Assembly (NCBI RefSeq): GCF_000499385.1
Contig: NW_013653863.1
Span: forward strand, 1-36,305
DNA length: 36,305 bases
DNA from: Eimeria necatrix
Taxonomy: Eukaryota; Apicomplexa; Conoidasida; Eucoccidiorida; Eimeriidae
Direction of reading: 5' to 3'
The notes beneath the pieces are model-generated. The model searched no databases and was not told the DNA's origin. It saw only the letters and a program-made list of their open reading frames with translations. Below are positions 1 through 12,304 of the stretch, one piece after another. Each line of letters opens with the position of its first letter. The first letter of the stretch is position 1. The position numbers were made by a program, and so were the translations under genes.

Positions 1-1
1 C

Positions 2-121
2 CAGGAGCAATCTCCGTTTCCATCGACTCGACCTGGCTCAGGCCATGCGCACCAAGCCACGCAGGAGCATTATCCGTTTCCATTGACACGGCCTGGCTCA
101 GGCCATACGCACGAACAATTC
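2..121 (+). repeat. 60-bp coding tandem repeat, two copies visible
   Basis: Bases 2-61 and 62-121 are two copies of a 60-bp unit that begins CAGGAGCA and contains CCGTTTCCAT and CCTGGCTCAGGCCAT. The unit is an exact multiple of three and encodes a 20-residue repeat. More copies probably lie to the left of the window. Confidence 0.85.
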
Positions 122-1081
122 TCTGCGACAGGTAAGTCACTCAAGAGGCCACTGGATGAATCTGGTGAGAGTAGCTCATATAGTCCTCCAGCCCAACGGA
201 GTAGGGGGGAAGAACAAACGGCAACAGCAAAGCCGTCAACGAGTCGCCCCTCTGTGCTTAAAGAACTTCTGAGATCCGCAATGCCAGCTGCGTCCGCTCG
301 AGCAAGCAGTACAAGTGCCGTGGGCTCATTACAGCTGCCTTTTGACTCATCATCAGATAAGGAGGTCCCGGGGACATCAAAGGAGAAGGGTTCTCAACTT
401 GCCCTCTTACTTGCTAGAGCACCGCTTCTTCGAAAAATGCTTCCTCGTGATCCAGCAATCACAAATCACTTATTTTATAAATTGCCAGGGTTGGCTCCAG
501 GCGTTAAGGTGCGAGCATTTTCTGTGGTCAAAGCGTTTTCACGGACCAACTTATTTCCGCAAGTTTCAGCTCCTTTATCGTGTATGCGAACGTGGCTTAT
601 AATGGATGAACTTGATGAAACTGCGGCAAATATGCTTGTTGCTGAGTCTGAACGCATTGTGCGCACAATGTATTTTACCCATCAAAAGCCCGTTCCGAGC
701 CATTCAGTTTCTAGAGCTGTTTTAGTTTTGGGACACCGCTACCTAATGCTGGATGCGCTCGTAAGCACAATTCAAGTTTTGGGTCCGGCGATGAATGCAT
801 CCCGGTGGTGGTCCAAGCTTGTTGATGCCATTCCAACGGAAGTACTTGACAGAAATACCCCCTCGCCTTTCGAAAGAACAAGGCATTACGAAAGGATTGC
901 ATTTCAACTGATCAAGGCAATCGAGTCGTTGAAAAAGGGCGTTCGACTCGAGGCATGGGACACTGTCGAATTGAAACGCGAGCTCTTTTGCAGAGAGAGC
1001 TCTCCTCGATGGTTTAAAACATTCCGTTGGGATTCTTGGCGAAAAGATGATGAAGACTCGTCCTCTGGTCAACGGAAGTAA
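2..1081 (+). CDS. Hypothetical protein, probably coccidian-specific; 5' end outside the window
   Basis: The frame is open from base 2 to a TAA at 1079-1081 (359 codons visible), with no ATG near the left edge, so the gene starts upstream. It opens with two copies of a 20-residue repeat with core PFPSTRPGSGHAH / PFPLTRPGSGHTH. A Ser/Pro/Arg-rich linker follows, then from about base 400 a compact, non-repetitive domain that includes LVLGHRYLMLDAL, ASRWWSKLVDAIP and a Trp-rich end, WFKTFRWDSWRKDDE. This domain reminds me of uncharacterised proteins found in Eimeria and relatives (recollection, not a search). There is no signal peptide or membrane segment in the visible part. A perfect donor-like AG|GTAAGT lies in frame at 130-137, so this stretch may be alternatively spliced. 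Codon use is ordinary and lacks the CAG runs seen further on. Function unknown. Confidence 0.7.
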   Translation, partial: QEQSPFPSTRPGSGHAHQATQEHYPFPLTRPGSGHTHEQFSATGKSLKRPLDESGESSSYSPPAQRSRGEEQTATAKPSTSRPSVLKELLRSAMPAASARASSTSAVGSLQLPFDSSSDKEVPGTSKEKGSQLALLLARAPLLRKMLPRDPAITNHLFYKLPGLAPGVKVRAFSVVKAFSRTNLFPQVSAPLSCMRTWLIMDELDETAANMLVAESERIVRTMYFTHQKPVPSHSVSRAVLVLGHRYLMLDALVSTIQVLGPAMNASRWWSKLVDAIPTEVLDRNTPSPFERTRHYERIAFQLIKAIESLKKGVRLEAWDTVELKRELFCRESSPRWFKTFRWDSWRKDDEDSSSGQRK

Positions 1082-4000
1082 CCTATAGATTCTGCAGCAG
1101 CTACAATTCGATGGCGGGCTTTGCTCTTGTGCCTATTATTGCGAAGCCGAGTAAGAAGCTCGTGTTGGCTAATGCCGCCAAGTGGTTCATCAAATGTTTC
1201 GACTTTTCAGTACTGGAGGGTGGAGCGACCACCAGTAAAATGTACCCGTGCGTAGGCGGCGCGTTTTCTGAACGCGCCGCCAGTCTGGGAGGCATGATGA
1301 GAAAATACAAACTGTGGATGGCTATGGCAAGCTTGCGTGACTGCACTTGCTGACGCCCCTGACACTGGACTTATTAATCTTTTCCGGAATCACTGCTTCA
1401 AACAAGCGGGGCCGCAAAAAGTTGTTTGTAAATATTCCGCGATATAATGCTTTTCTCTCGAAGACGGCGCCAGCTGTTGTAGGTTGGCGTCTGGCTAGTG
1501 ATTTTGCTTCAGAGAGCCGAAAGGGGCCCCGCAGGGACCGTCAACTGGAGGTCCGTCTGCACACGACAGGATTTCACAGTACCCATGCAGTGCCGAACCT
1601 GCTCAACACGCAGATCTGTGACACATTTACTGTGGCGTGTGTACGTGCTTTTTCTTCGACTAGTGAATTTGCTTTTGTAATGACCCGCGTGGTCATGCTT
1701 CTTGTTCCGTGAAGGTAATCTGCAAAATAAGAGCTTGACACAAAGTTGTGGTCTTAAGTAAAGATACAAAGGTGAAGTAAAGGCAGAACCGACAGACCTG
1801 CTTTCAAGGGAGACTACTAGCCTTTCTGTTCCCTAACATTAGGCCTTTGGATGATAGGTTTGTGCTTGTGCCTTGCCTGCCTTGCTGCATTTCGGTCCAG
1901 TAGATACAGAGCCGACTAACGCATATAAGCGCGCAAGCAAACCAGATTCGGTTAGTGTCTATTCGGCTTACAACTTGCCTGTCAGTTCTTGCTTGGCGCA
2001 ACTGTAAAAAGAACACTTGAAGTCTTTGTTAAGTCTGTTCTTCCTCTTTAAAAAATGTTGCGTGAACATTTGAATATTTGGTGATGCTAGATAGCAGCAA
2101 TGGACCCTTTTATTTTTGGTTTTTCTTTCCTGGTGTCCAGAAACCGCTTTGTCACCCCTGATTTCGTTAGAATGCTATAAAGTCCTTCTTTGTGGGACCT
2201 AGAGAACACGCCAGCTGGGTGATGCGTAGCGGAGGTGGCTTCTACAACGCAAGAAACGCCCCTTAATCGCCTGTATGCCGCCCCATAACACTAGTAGGAG
2301 CTTAATCCCATTCTGGATATGAAAAATGAAATGTCATCAGCTAGGCTTAGTGAGGCCACAGTAATGCCTCATTCACGTCGTGTGCAGCGATCACATGATT
2401 CGCTACGAGCAGCGCAGAAAGCACTAAAGCAGAGTTACTCGCTTTTGGAAGGATACAGATGAAAACGTAACATCAAAGCACAAAGAATTGGGGGCAAGTA
2501 ACAGTGTAACCGTGTCGGGGAGTGTGTTCGAGGGTAGCGGCTTGCCGTGAAGCATTGCAAACTCACCTCCTGCCCTGCAGGGTGTCTGCGTATTCATGAG
2601 CGCGCATGACCCATGCTGGTGGAATTCTGCTTCCCTGTCTGGCCGCTGATTGTAGCGAGCCCATAGCGCTATATAAACGCTTGCGCTGTCTTCATAGAGT
2701 TGGACTAGCTTTGGTTGCGAATCCCCCGAACACTGCCCCCAGATTCAAGCAAAATCCAAATACATTTCAGAGTGAGATCTGTTTAGTTCCGTTGTGGGAA
2801 ATTGTTTCTGCGGCAGGTACTACAAGGGCTGACCGGAGTAATGGCCCGAGGAAGAAGCCAGAGCCGCTTCAAGCTAAGTACTATCGCTGCTGCAGTTCGA
2901 ATGGTTGAAAAGGAATCCTCAGTAGTATTCGCCATGTACAGCCAATGTGTACTATGAAAATGTTGCGGTTTTAGGATGCGCGCGGGTGAAGCTAGAGTGC
3001 ATCACGCACCAAGCTTGACACAGGAAGGTCGGGAGGAAAGTTCATGTGAAAGGAGAAAAAGTTACCACAGCTAAGTATCGAGCAACGGCTTTATCCTGGC
3101 CTTCACTCAACGCGTTTTCGGTTCATTTCTTTCGCTTTGCCGATGCTCCGTATTGCTGTTGGTTGTTTCTTGTTCATGTGAAAAGCATATGTGGGGATAT
3201 TCCGTCCAAAGAAGAATTTCGTGTAAATAAGTTTGACGAATAAACTAGTGGAAAGGGAGCAGACACTCCTGCACTACACGCCTTACATCCGCTAGTATTT
3301 CGTTGACTTCTGGGTGAGACGAAATCGCGCCAACTGGGCGGAAGTCTTGGGTTTTCGTGAATTTCACAGAACTTAGGGCTATACACGATCACAGCTGTCC
3401 CCAGGAGTATTTCTCATTCAAACTCGCAGCGCCTAGCAAGGGAACGGATGCGCCAGAGAGAGGACAAGAATACATTTGCCTGGCAGTTCGCCAAGGAAGT
3501 CCAAATATTATAAATCAGCGCCTTCATGGCCTTATCAGCGGCTGTAGAGGTGTCTTGAATTGTGGCAGCTGACAACAACGACAGTTCCTGTTCTTCCTCT
3601 GATGAAGCATTGAGCTAGTTTTCTGACATGATAATCCCCTATGTCTTGTTTCCTTTACGCTCGAAAGATATTCATTCTGCTTCTCTAAAGCTGTTTTTTG
3701 AGCATTTTGACTCATCTCGCGCGCAGCGTGAGAAAGGAGGGATTATATGCAGTTTCTCAGGTGCTTTCTGGCCGTGCTCCCAGGGAAAGACATTCCGATC
3801 GAGAACCTGCTAAAGCGCATAAGAATGATTTTTGCAGTGTGAACGATATGAATGTGCTTCTATACAATCGCTTTTGCGTTTCACGCGGCGCTGCGTTTCC
3901 TCATAGCGAGTATCATGCGAATGCGGACGTCGTCCTAGTTGGAGAGTGTAACACTGCTTCTGCAAAATAATTCGTATGCGCTCATGAATATATTTGAGAT

Positions 4001-5500
4001 ATTCAAGTCTGCACTAAGCAGTATTTTGCTTCCGCCACGGTATCCTTGTTCACTGGCTCGTCGTCTACCTGCAGCCTACGATGGTCGCGGTCCAGACCAT
4101 TGCAGCCGCTTTGGGCTTATGCAGGGGCTGTCAGTAGCACATGTGCCAATGAGTCGCTTACACCTCCGCCTTTTCTTTCTTTCGAAAAAAGCCAGAGGCT
4201 CACACTACTGATTGCAGACTCCAAAGGTCCAATCACAACCCCGTTTCAGTTGGTTGGTCACCCGCAGGTGACCTACGCGGGAGCAGCTGCACAGGGTTGC
4301 CAGCTGCTCTTCAATCCATACCTGTCCCTTTTTGACGTTTTCCATCAGCTAACTTATAAATGGCTTCTTTCTTGTAGCTCATGGCTGCTGTCGGCGGACT
4401 CACAGTGCAACGGAGTGTATGGGCACTGTTGGCAGCGACCAGATTCGTCACAGGCTAAATGGACACGCCTTCAGGGCCTCAGGAGAAAAGACTGTTTGGG
4501 GTCTTACCGCTTTGTAGAAGAAAACATCACTTTAGAATTTTTGGTGATGCACCAGAAACCCAGTGCGCCTTGATATTTTGGCTGCGGATGCAACACATGC
4601 TTTCCGGATAAGTCCCAGTTTGGCAGCACCCCACGGTAGCAAAGGAGCTCCAGTCTTTCTTGGTTGAGTTTTGGGACAACCATGTTTTTGCAATGGCCTG
4701 AAACGAATGGAAAAGGTCTACGCTTATGGGACTGCGACAGCTTCAGCAACGGCAACTCTAGCAACGACAACTCCAGGAGAGTGTTGCCATCTGTCCTTGC
4801 CTTCGCGTCCAGCAGGAAGTCAAGGGCAGTCCAAACTAACCTTTCCTTAGGCATCACAGCAAATTTATGTGCATACAGACGAGCTGAAGTCTTCGTTTGA
4901 GAGGGCAACATCCGACTGCTGAACATTCTGACAGGACAGTCAACTCAGGACTTTTGCCAGCCGCCACCTTCAGTTTGGAACGGCGAAGGTCGTTTTTTTA
5001 TAGATCCAGGTGCTATTGAAGGACAGGACAAGAGGCCTCTTTTCTTTGCTCCCATCGCCTGAAAACTTCACTGGAGGCTCACTCCTGCAGTCTTTTCTTC
5101 CGGGTCGCATCCAAGGGAACGGAAGCCACCAGCTGACCTGATCTCACCGATTTCAGCCCGCACTTTGGCGAACTTTTATGCATCTTAGAAAGCCAGGACT
5201 TCTGCTGCTGCACAGCCTGAAACTGGTGCTTCTGGGGCCCAACAACCTCTAGGGGAAGTGCACAGCGAACTATTTTGCCGTGTCGCACGAGTCAGGGCTG
5301 CCGTAGCTGTCTCTGCCATTATGAAAGCTCCATAGATTTGCTGACTGCGCAGAAGACTGTAAAACATTGCTGCAGCTTGCTGCTGCAGACAGAGGTCCAG
5401 GTAGAGGCACTACATGGTCTCAGAAGCTTTTGCAAAGATCTAGAACTGGAGCCCGACACAGCATGCTGCAGCTGCTCATGGACTGAAGCCAGCAGCAGGT
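1082..5500. other. Repeat-poor region without a supported gene
   Basis: No reading frame here is long or protein-like enough to call. The longest is 4046-4573 (+, 175 codons), overlapped by an unrelated minus frame at 4504-4926; neither resembles a family I know. A short frame at 1111-1353 (+) just follows the first gene in another frame. TATA-like words occur (for example TATATAAACG near 2670) but cannot be tied to a gene. CAG runs are nearly absent, in sharp contrast to the DNA after 5.5 kb. From about 5150 onward short protein-like pieces appear in changing frames, perhaps outlying exons of the Gln-rich gene that follows. Confidence 0.5.
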
Positions 5501-5637
5501 ACAGAGGCAGAACTTAGGGCGACAACCAAACCGCCGGCAGCAGCAGCAGCAGCAGCAGCAAAGATAGCCTTTTCGGCGGCCTCAGCAGCGAACTCCCGAA
5601 GAAGCTGTGACCCTTCCTGCTGCTGCTAGGAGAGCCG

Positions 5638-6225
5638 ATGCAGCTGTTATACAGGACTTTGTTGCGAACAGTAAATCTGCAGGCAGCGCAGCAGTCGCAG
5701 CAGCAGCAGCAGCAGAAGCCACAGCAGCACCCGGCGCACCAGAAGCTCACTGCCCAGTGTCAGTGCGGTCCCTTGAAAGCATCTGCAAACAAAAGAACAA
5801 CTGCTGAAAGAAGAGCAGCTAGAGAGAAGACAGAAGACACAGATGCAACAACTGCAGAGGCCGCCGCAGCCACTGCAGCTCGCCACATTTCAGTGGCAGC
5901 AGAGGATCCGCACATTCCTGCAGCAGCAGAAAAGCTGGCCTTGGCAGCAAAGCAGCAAGATCTATAAAGCGACTTTTTGCGCCTTTTCCGAAAAGGCCAG
6001 TTCTTGATTTATACTTTCAGCTAAATAAACGACAAGGGGAGTCTACAGTTCTGACCAGACTGTTGCGTCCACGCAAATCGCCTCAGAAGCCGCAAAGCCA
6101 GAAGCAGCAACAGCAGAAGCAGCAACAGCAGAAGCAGCAACAGCAGAAGCAGCAACAGCAGAAGCAGCAACAGCAGAAGCAGCAGCAGCAGAAGCAGCAA
6201 CAGCAGAAGCAGCAGATTTTCGGAA
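5638..6225 (+). other. Frame-fragmented Gln-rich coding sequence upstream of the giant ORF
   Basis: Several protein-like stretches follow each other in different frames. From 5638 one frame reads MQLLYRTLLRTVNLQAAQQ and is Gln-rich to about 5770. From 5777 the next frame contains KEQLLKEEQLERRQKTQMQQ and FQWQQRIRTFLQQQKSWPW, to about 5995. From about 5955 a third frame contains KRLFAPFPKRPVLDLYFQ and TRLLRPRKSPQKPQSQ and enters the 15-bp repeat, after which sense passes to the frame of the 6226 ORF. Each piece looks like the sequence of the giant protein. They may be short exons, a true N-terminal extension broken by small sequence errors, or decay. No set of splice sites resolves the order convincingly. 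Confidence 0.4.
6101..6216 (+). repeat. 15-bp tandem repeat GAAGCAGCAACAGCA
   Basis: Seven full units (6101-6205) and one partial unit follow each other with almost no variation; the sixth has CAG in place of CAA. In one frame it reads KQQQQ repeatedly, in the frame of the downstream ORF SRSSN. It sits immediately before the first ATG of the giant ORF. Confidence 0.9.
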
Positions 6226-7784
6226 ATGGAAAGGCGCCAGCAACTGACTCCGCCCGGCGGCCTGGAGCCAACTGACCCTTCAAGAAGTGCCCAATTTGCT
6301 GCTTCCGGGCAGTTTGCCCAGCCCCTTTCTGGAAGCACTTCTTTGGCTGAGGCCCCCATTTCTATGGAAAGCGGGGCTGAGCAGCAGGGGCAGCTGCAGC
6401 AGATGCTAAGTCTGGACATCAGCGGCGAGCTGCGGCAGCTGCAGCGCGAGGAGGGAGAAGTCGTTGTGCAGCAGCAGCTTGTTGAGGTCCAGTCGCAGCT
6501 GGAAGCACTTAGATGCCAGCAGCAGCAACTACAGGACTCACTGTCTCCTCAAATGAGAAAAAGTCTTTCCCCCAGTCACAGCCAGCTGCCCTACGAGCTG
6601 CAGCGCATGCATTTGGGCCCCCCGCTTCCGCTGCAGCGGCAAGTGGGTGACCAGCAGCAGCAGCAGCAGCTGCTGGAGCCAGCGCAGCACAATGCAGATG
6701 GTCCTCAACGGCCAGAGCGGTCGCCGTCTTCTCCGCAGCAGCAGCAGCAGCAGCAGCAGCGGCGGCAGCTGCAGCAGCAACAGCAGCCCAGCGTGCGCCG
6801 CCAGCAGCAGCGCCAGGGGCGTCAGCGGAGAAGACAATCCAACTACCTGCAGCCAAGCCGGACGCAGCAGCAAGAAGAGCAACAACAGCCGCAGCGACAA
6901 GATTTGGGAGGAGGACAAGAACTACATCAGCAGCAGCAGCAGGAGCGGGGGCAACAGCGGCGGCACCAGCAGCAGCAGCAGCAACAACAGAAGCAGGAGC
7001 AGGAGCACGAGCCGCAGCAGCAAGAGGAACAGGAGGAACAGGAGCAGCAGCAGCAGCGCCGCCAGCCCCGGTCATCGCAGCACTTTTCTTCGTTGGAGCA
7101 GCAGCAGCAGCAGTTGGAAGCCGAGGAGCAGCAGAGCGACATGGAATTTGTGCAGCAAGACATAGAAACAGTAGAGGGTGTTGCAACACAGCAGCAGCTT
7201 CTGCTGCTGTCCCCGACTTCGCAGCAGGCGGCGGAAGCGGCAGTGGATTGCGAAGCAGCAGCAGCAGAAGAGTTGGAGCAAGTGCTGTCGCTGTGCGTTG
7301 AGCAGGAGCTGCTGCAGCAGCAGTTGGAAGAGGCGCAGCAGCAGTCCCCGACGGAAAAGATTGAATGTTTTGAAAGTCTGTCTTGCGATCCTGAAGAAGA
7401 ACTGACTGTTGAGCAGCAGCAGGAGCAGCTGCGGCTCAGCGAAGAAAGCTGCAGCGAACTCTCAGCGCTGGAGCAGCAAAAGCTGCAGGAAATTGAAGAC
7501 ATGAGGGAGCAGCAGAGCAGCGAGCTGGAGGGGATCTTGCGGAAGCACAAGGAGCAGCTGAAGAGGCTGAAGTCGATGCAGCGCAACCAGGGGGGGCTGC
7601 AGCAGAAGCTGAATCGGCAGCAGCAACGGGAGCAGCAGCAACGGCATGCGCAGCAGCAGGAAGAGCTGAGGCACCTGCACCACCTCCAAGTCAGCGAAGT
7701 CGAGCAGCGGCACCAGAAGGAAATGGATGCGCTCATTCGAAAGATCAACGACGACTTGGGCCTGCCGCAGCCCCCCACGCCCCC

Positions 7785-7829
<45 letters not shown>

Positions 7830-8367
7830 GAAGCCGCGGGAGTACCTGCGCAAAGTGCACGCGAGCCCCATGAAGGAGGAAGACGTGCACGCCGTGGTGC
7901 AGCAGCAAATGCTGCTGAACCACGAAGAGGAGGCCTTTTTGGTTGAAGAGGAAAGAGAGAGACAAAAGAAAATTCAGGCAGAGAGACAACTCTATAGAGA
8001 ACAAATGAGAGCAGCAGGGCAGTCAGTGCCTCAAGAACAGCCCAAGAGAAAGCCCCTGGCTCTCGTGGACACTGAGCACTTGGGCGGCTTCAACCAGCTG
8101 CAGCAGCTGCGGCTGCAGGCCGACGCAGAGCAGCAGCAGCAGCAGCAGCAGCAGCACGAGCAGCAGCAGCAATGGGCCGAAGGCGAGGGGCCCCGCAAGC
8201 AGAAAACAGTGCGAAACTTCACCAAGGAGCAGCTCCTTCAGGACGCAGGAAAGCTCAACAAACTTCTAGAACATCTGAGACCTGAAAAGGGCATTCAGGG
8301 CCTCAGAGAGCGGCAGCTGCAGGAGCAGCTGCGGCTGGTGGAGCGCAAAGAGGGCGACGAGGACCCC

Positions 8368-8411
<44 letters not shown>

Positions 8412-9653
8412 GCAGCAGATCGGCGAATTGGCGCTGCTGCAAGCCGAAGACCCGCAGCAAGGGCTGCAGCATGCGTCCCTTCGTTTTGGCCCGCTGAGCG
8501 AGCTGCTGCAGCAAAACGAACAGCTGCAGCAAACACCAACTAGCCCCTTGCTGCACTTGCCCGCTGGGCAGCCCGCAGCGCAGCCCTCAGCGCCAGCAGC
8601 CTCGCAGCAGCAGGAAACGGCGGGCCTAAGCCCTGCCACGCAGCAGCAGCAGCAGCAGCAGCAGCAGTTTTTTGATAGCCCTGTGATAGGGAATATGAGG
8701 CTGATTGCGGAGCAAGACAGAGAGACGCAAACAGACCAAAGCGAAGGGGAGGAGCAGCAGCTGCAGCAGCAATACGAGGCCGGAATAGCAGCAGAAGCAA
8801 ACTTCCCAAGACCGCCTCAGCAGCAGCAAAGGCAGCTGCTAGGGCTCCTGCAAAAGTTTGCAGAAGGAAATGTAGATCCAAGCCCAACAAGCCCTACTAG
8901 CGATCAACAGCAGCAGAAAGCCCTTCAAAAGCAGCTCCAAGAATCTTCTTCAACGCAGCAGCTGACGCTGCAGCACGAGCAGCAGCAGCTGCAGCAGAAC
9001 CTCCTGCAGGCCACGGCAGCAGGGCCTCAGCAGCAGAAGCAGCAGCAGCGCGCACAGGAAGCGCAGAGCGAGGGCCGCCAGATGGGAGAAACCCTGGAGC
9101 CCGCAGCAGCTCTGGGAGACCCCACTAGAGTGCAGCAGCAGCAGCAGCAGCAGCAAGAGAGTGAACTGCCAGCTCATGCGGGCCTGCTGCAGCAGCCGCT
9201 GGCCGCACCTGGGAGTCTTGGGTATGTGGACACGGCTCTCAGTGAGCAGCAAGAAACTCAGCAACGACAGGAGCAGCAGCAGAGGGATCACAGGCCTCTT
9301 TTGCGGGAACTTTGCAGGCAGCAGCTAAACTTGCAGCCGCTGCAGCAGCAGCAGCAGTTGATGCTGCAGCAGCAGCAGCCGCAGCCAGCACTCGAGCAGT
9401 CCGCGCAGCCACCGGCGCGGCTGCTGCTTCAGGTGGGGCTTCAGCAACCAACACTGCAGCAGCAGCTGGCGCAGCAGCAACAAGAGCTGCAGCAGCTCCA
9501 AGCAGTGCAGCAGCTGCAGGAACACTCCTATTTGCAACAACAGCAGCAGAGGCAGAACGTGACACAGCAGCACCAACTGACGCAGCTGAAAGCAGCACCG
9601 ATGCAACAGACGCAAGCGCAGCCGATGCTGAATATTCAACAAGCTCAGAGTGG

Positions 9654-9686
<33 letters not shown>

Positions 9687-10352
9687 CACCGGGACGCAGT
9701 GGGAGCAAATACGGAGACTGCATTTGCAAGAACGCCTGCACGTGCGGCGAATGATCGAGCAGCAGCAGCAGACGCTGCAGCTGCACCAGCGAGCGCTGCA
9801 GCTGCAGCGAGCGATGCACCTGCAGCAGCAAACACTGCAGAGGCGCCAGTATGCTCAGCAGCAGCAAAGCTTGCTGCTGCAGCAGCCCGCGGGGAGACAG
9901 TTGTTCTCGCACCTGCAGCCGCCGGCGCAGCTGCAGCTGGAAAGACAAGTGGAGCAGCACATACAGCAGCACCAGCAGTCCCCCACAAGAGAACTGCAGC
10001 AAACAATGGGCTGGGAGCAGACGCAGCTGCACAGGCTGCTGCAGCAGCTGGCACAGAGCAATCCATGGCAAGCTGCGCAGCCGCTGCAGCAGCTGCAGCA
10101 GCTGCGCCAGGCCGCCCTGAATGCGCAGTTTCCGCTGCAGCTGCACATATCGCAGCAGCTGGTGAGGCTGCAGCAGCAGCTGCAGCAGGTGCGGCCCCTA
10201 CAGTCAGCAAATCAAGTGCACCAATTGCTACAGCTGCAGCAGCAGCAGCCGCGACAAACCTTACAGCCCCCCCAGCAGCTGCAGCCGCTGGAGCAAGGAG
10301 CGCAGGCTTTGAGAACTCCACCGCAGTCTTTAAATGCTCCGCAGCAGCCACC

Positions 10353-10384
<32 letters not shown>

Positions 10385-10455
10385 TGCAGCAGCTGCAGCT
10401 GGAGCAACTGCAACAGCAACAGCAGCTGGAGAAACAGCAACAGCAACAGCGACAG

Positions 10456-10506
<51 letters not shown>

Positions 10507-11789
10507 CAGCAACAGCAGCAACAGCAGCAAATGCCGAACGTGAGGCAGGCTGCACACCAAATGCAGCGGCTGCAGCCGCCCAAGCTGCTGCTGCAGGTGC
10601 CTGTAGAAAACGAAAGAGGCCATATTGGTGCTGCTGTTTTCGCGCAGCGGCAGCTCAGGCTGAAGCAGCTTCAGGAGCAAGTGAAGCAGCAGCAGCAAAT
10701 GCAGCAGCAAGTGCAGCAGCAAGCGGTTCAGGGAGAGCAGAAAAAGCAGCGACAGCAGCAGGAAGCCTGGAAGCAAATGCAGCAGCAGCACGAGGAACAA
10801 GCGAAGCAGCTACAGAGCCTGCTGCAGGGCCTGAAAGACTGCAGCACAATTCCAGAAACTTTGTGGAAACGGGCCAGTGCCCTGGTTAGAAAACAAATGG
10901 AATTGCATCAGCAGCAGCTGCAGCACGTGCACCAGCAGCAGCGAGAAACTGTCACGGCCACGCATGCGGACCAGCGCGAACAGGTGCAGCAGCAGCAGCA
11001 GCAGCACCTTCAGCAGCTTCCGACAACAGAGCTCCGCATCAAAGTCACCTGGCACCACAACACTGTCAACGGGGTGCTGCAGCAGCACCACAGAATGCAG
11101 ATGGCTGCGCTCAACGACACACAGAGACAGGAGAAGGAGGTCCTGCTGCAGCAGCAGCAGCAGTTTGAACGGGCTCTGGCCGGCGACCCGCTGCAGCAGG
11201 AACGCTGCAAGCAGCAGCTGCTGCAGGCCATGCACCTGCTTTCTCAGGGGCCGTTTGTCCAGGGGGAGGCAGAAGAGGAGCAGCAAACAACAGAACAAGT
11301 GCAGCAGCAGTCTCCGAACCAAAAGCAGGGGCAGCGGGAGCCGCGGCCGCCGCAGCAGCAACCACAGCTGCAGCAGCAGCTGCGGCGACAGCGGCAGCAG
11401 CAAAAGACGCAACAACAGAAGCCACAGCAGCAGCAACAGCAGCAGCCGCAGCAGCAGCAGCAACAGCCAGGGCAGCTTCTCCAGAACGCCGAGCAAGAAA
11501 AGAGGCGCCAAGCAGCAATGGAAGTTTTGCTGAAGCTTCGGCGGGCACACGAAGAGGCCGAGCCTGAGCGGCAGCAGCTGCTGCAGCAGCTGAAGGCCCA
11601 GCACCAGCGGCAGCTGGAGCTGCTGCAGAGGGTAGGAGAGCCAGGGCTGAACTTTGCTGCAGAGAGCAGCAGCACGCAAGAGGTCCTTAATAGCATATTG
11701 AAGGTGATGGTGCATCAGAAGAACCTGGACGCTCAGAAGGCCGAGCTGCTGGAACTCGCGGAGCGGCAGCTGCAGGCTGGCTGCGGGAT

Positions 11790-11820
<31 letters not shown>

Positions 11821-12261
11821 GTGGCCAGCAGCAGCCGCAGCAGCAGCAGCGCCGCCAACGGCGCCTACAGCTCTGCGAGAACCCGCGCGAGCAGCGCGAA
11901 GACCAGCAGCAGCAGCGATCCCTGGCAGGCAGCAGTCGCCGCAGCAGGTGCTGCAGCAGGTGCTGCAGCAGGTGCTGCAGCAGGTGCTGCAGCAGGTGCT
12001 GCAGCAGGTGCTGCTGCGAAGACACGGGCTGCGGCGACGAAGGCAAATCGCTGGGCCTTTCGCCCCACAAGCCGCAACTCTCAGTGCTCGGCGCGAGCAG
12101 CAGCTTCGGCAGGCGCACTGGCTTCAGCAGCAGCGGAGGCAGCAGGGGCAGCAGCAGCAGCAGTAGCAGCAAGAGCGTCGCGCTACGCCGCGGTGCTGCA
12201 GAAGATGCCGCAAGAGGAAGAAGCAGCAGCTGCGGAGCCGCCCAGAGACCGCGAGGGGACC

Positions 12262-12304
<43 letters not shown>

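Noticed and set aside
4046..4573. 175-codon open frame as a gene
   Set aside because: No recognisable domain, overlap with an equally long unrelated antisense frame, and no supporting start or splice context.
6509..7871. Minus-strand Cys-, Leu- and Ala-rich frames over the giant ORF
   Set aside because: Poly-Cys, poly-Leu and poly-Ala shadows of CAG; no non-repetitive protein-like islands.
9239..10889. Long Ala-rich frames on both strands across the giant gene
   Set aside because: CAG runs read as GCA or CTG as GCT stay open in every frame; the Gln frame has the non-repetitive sense sequence.
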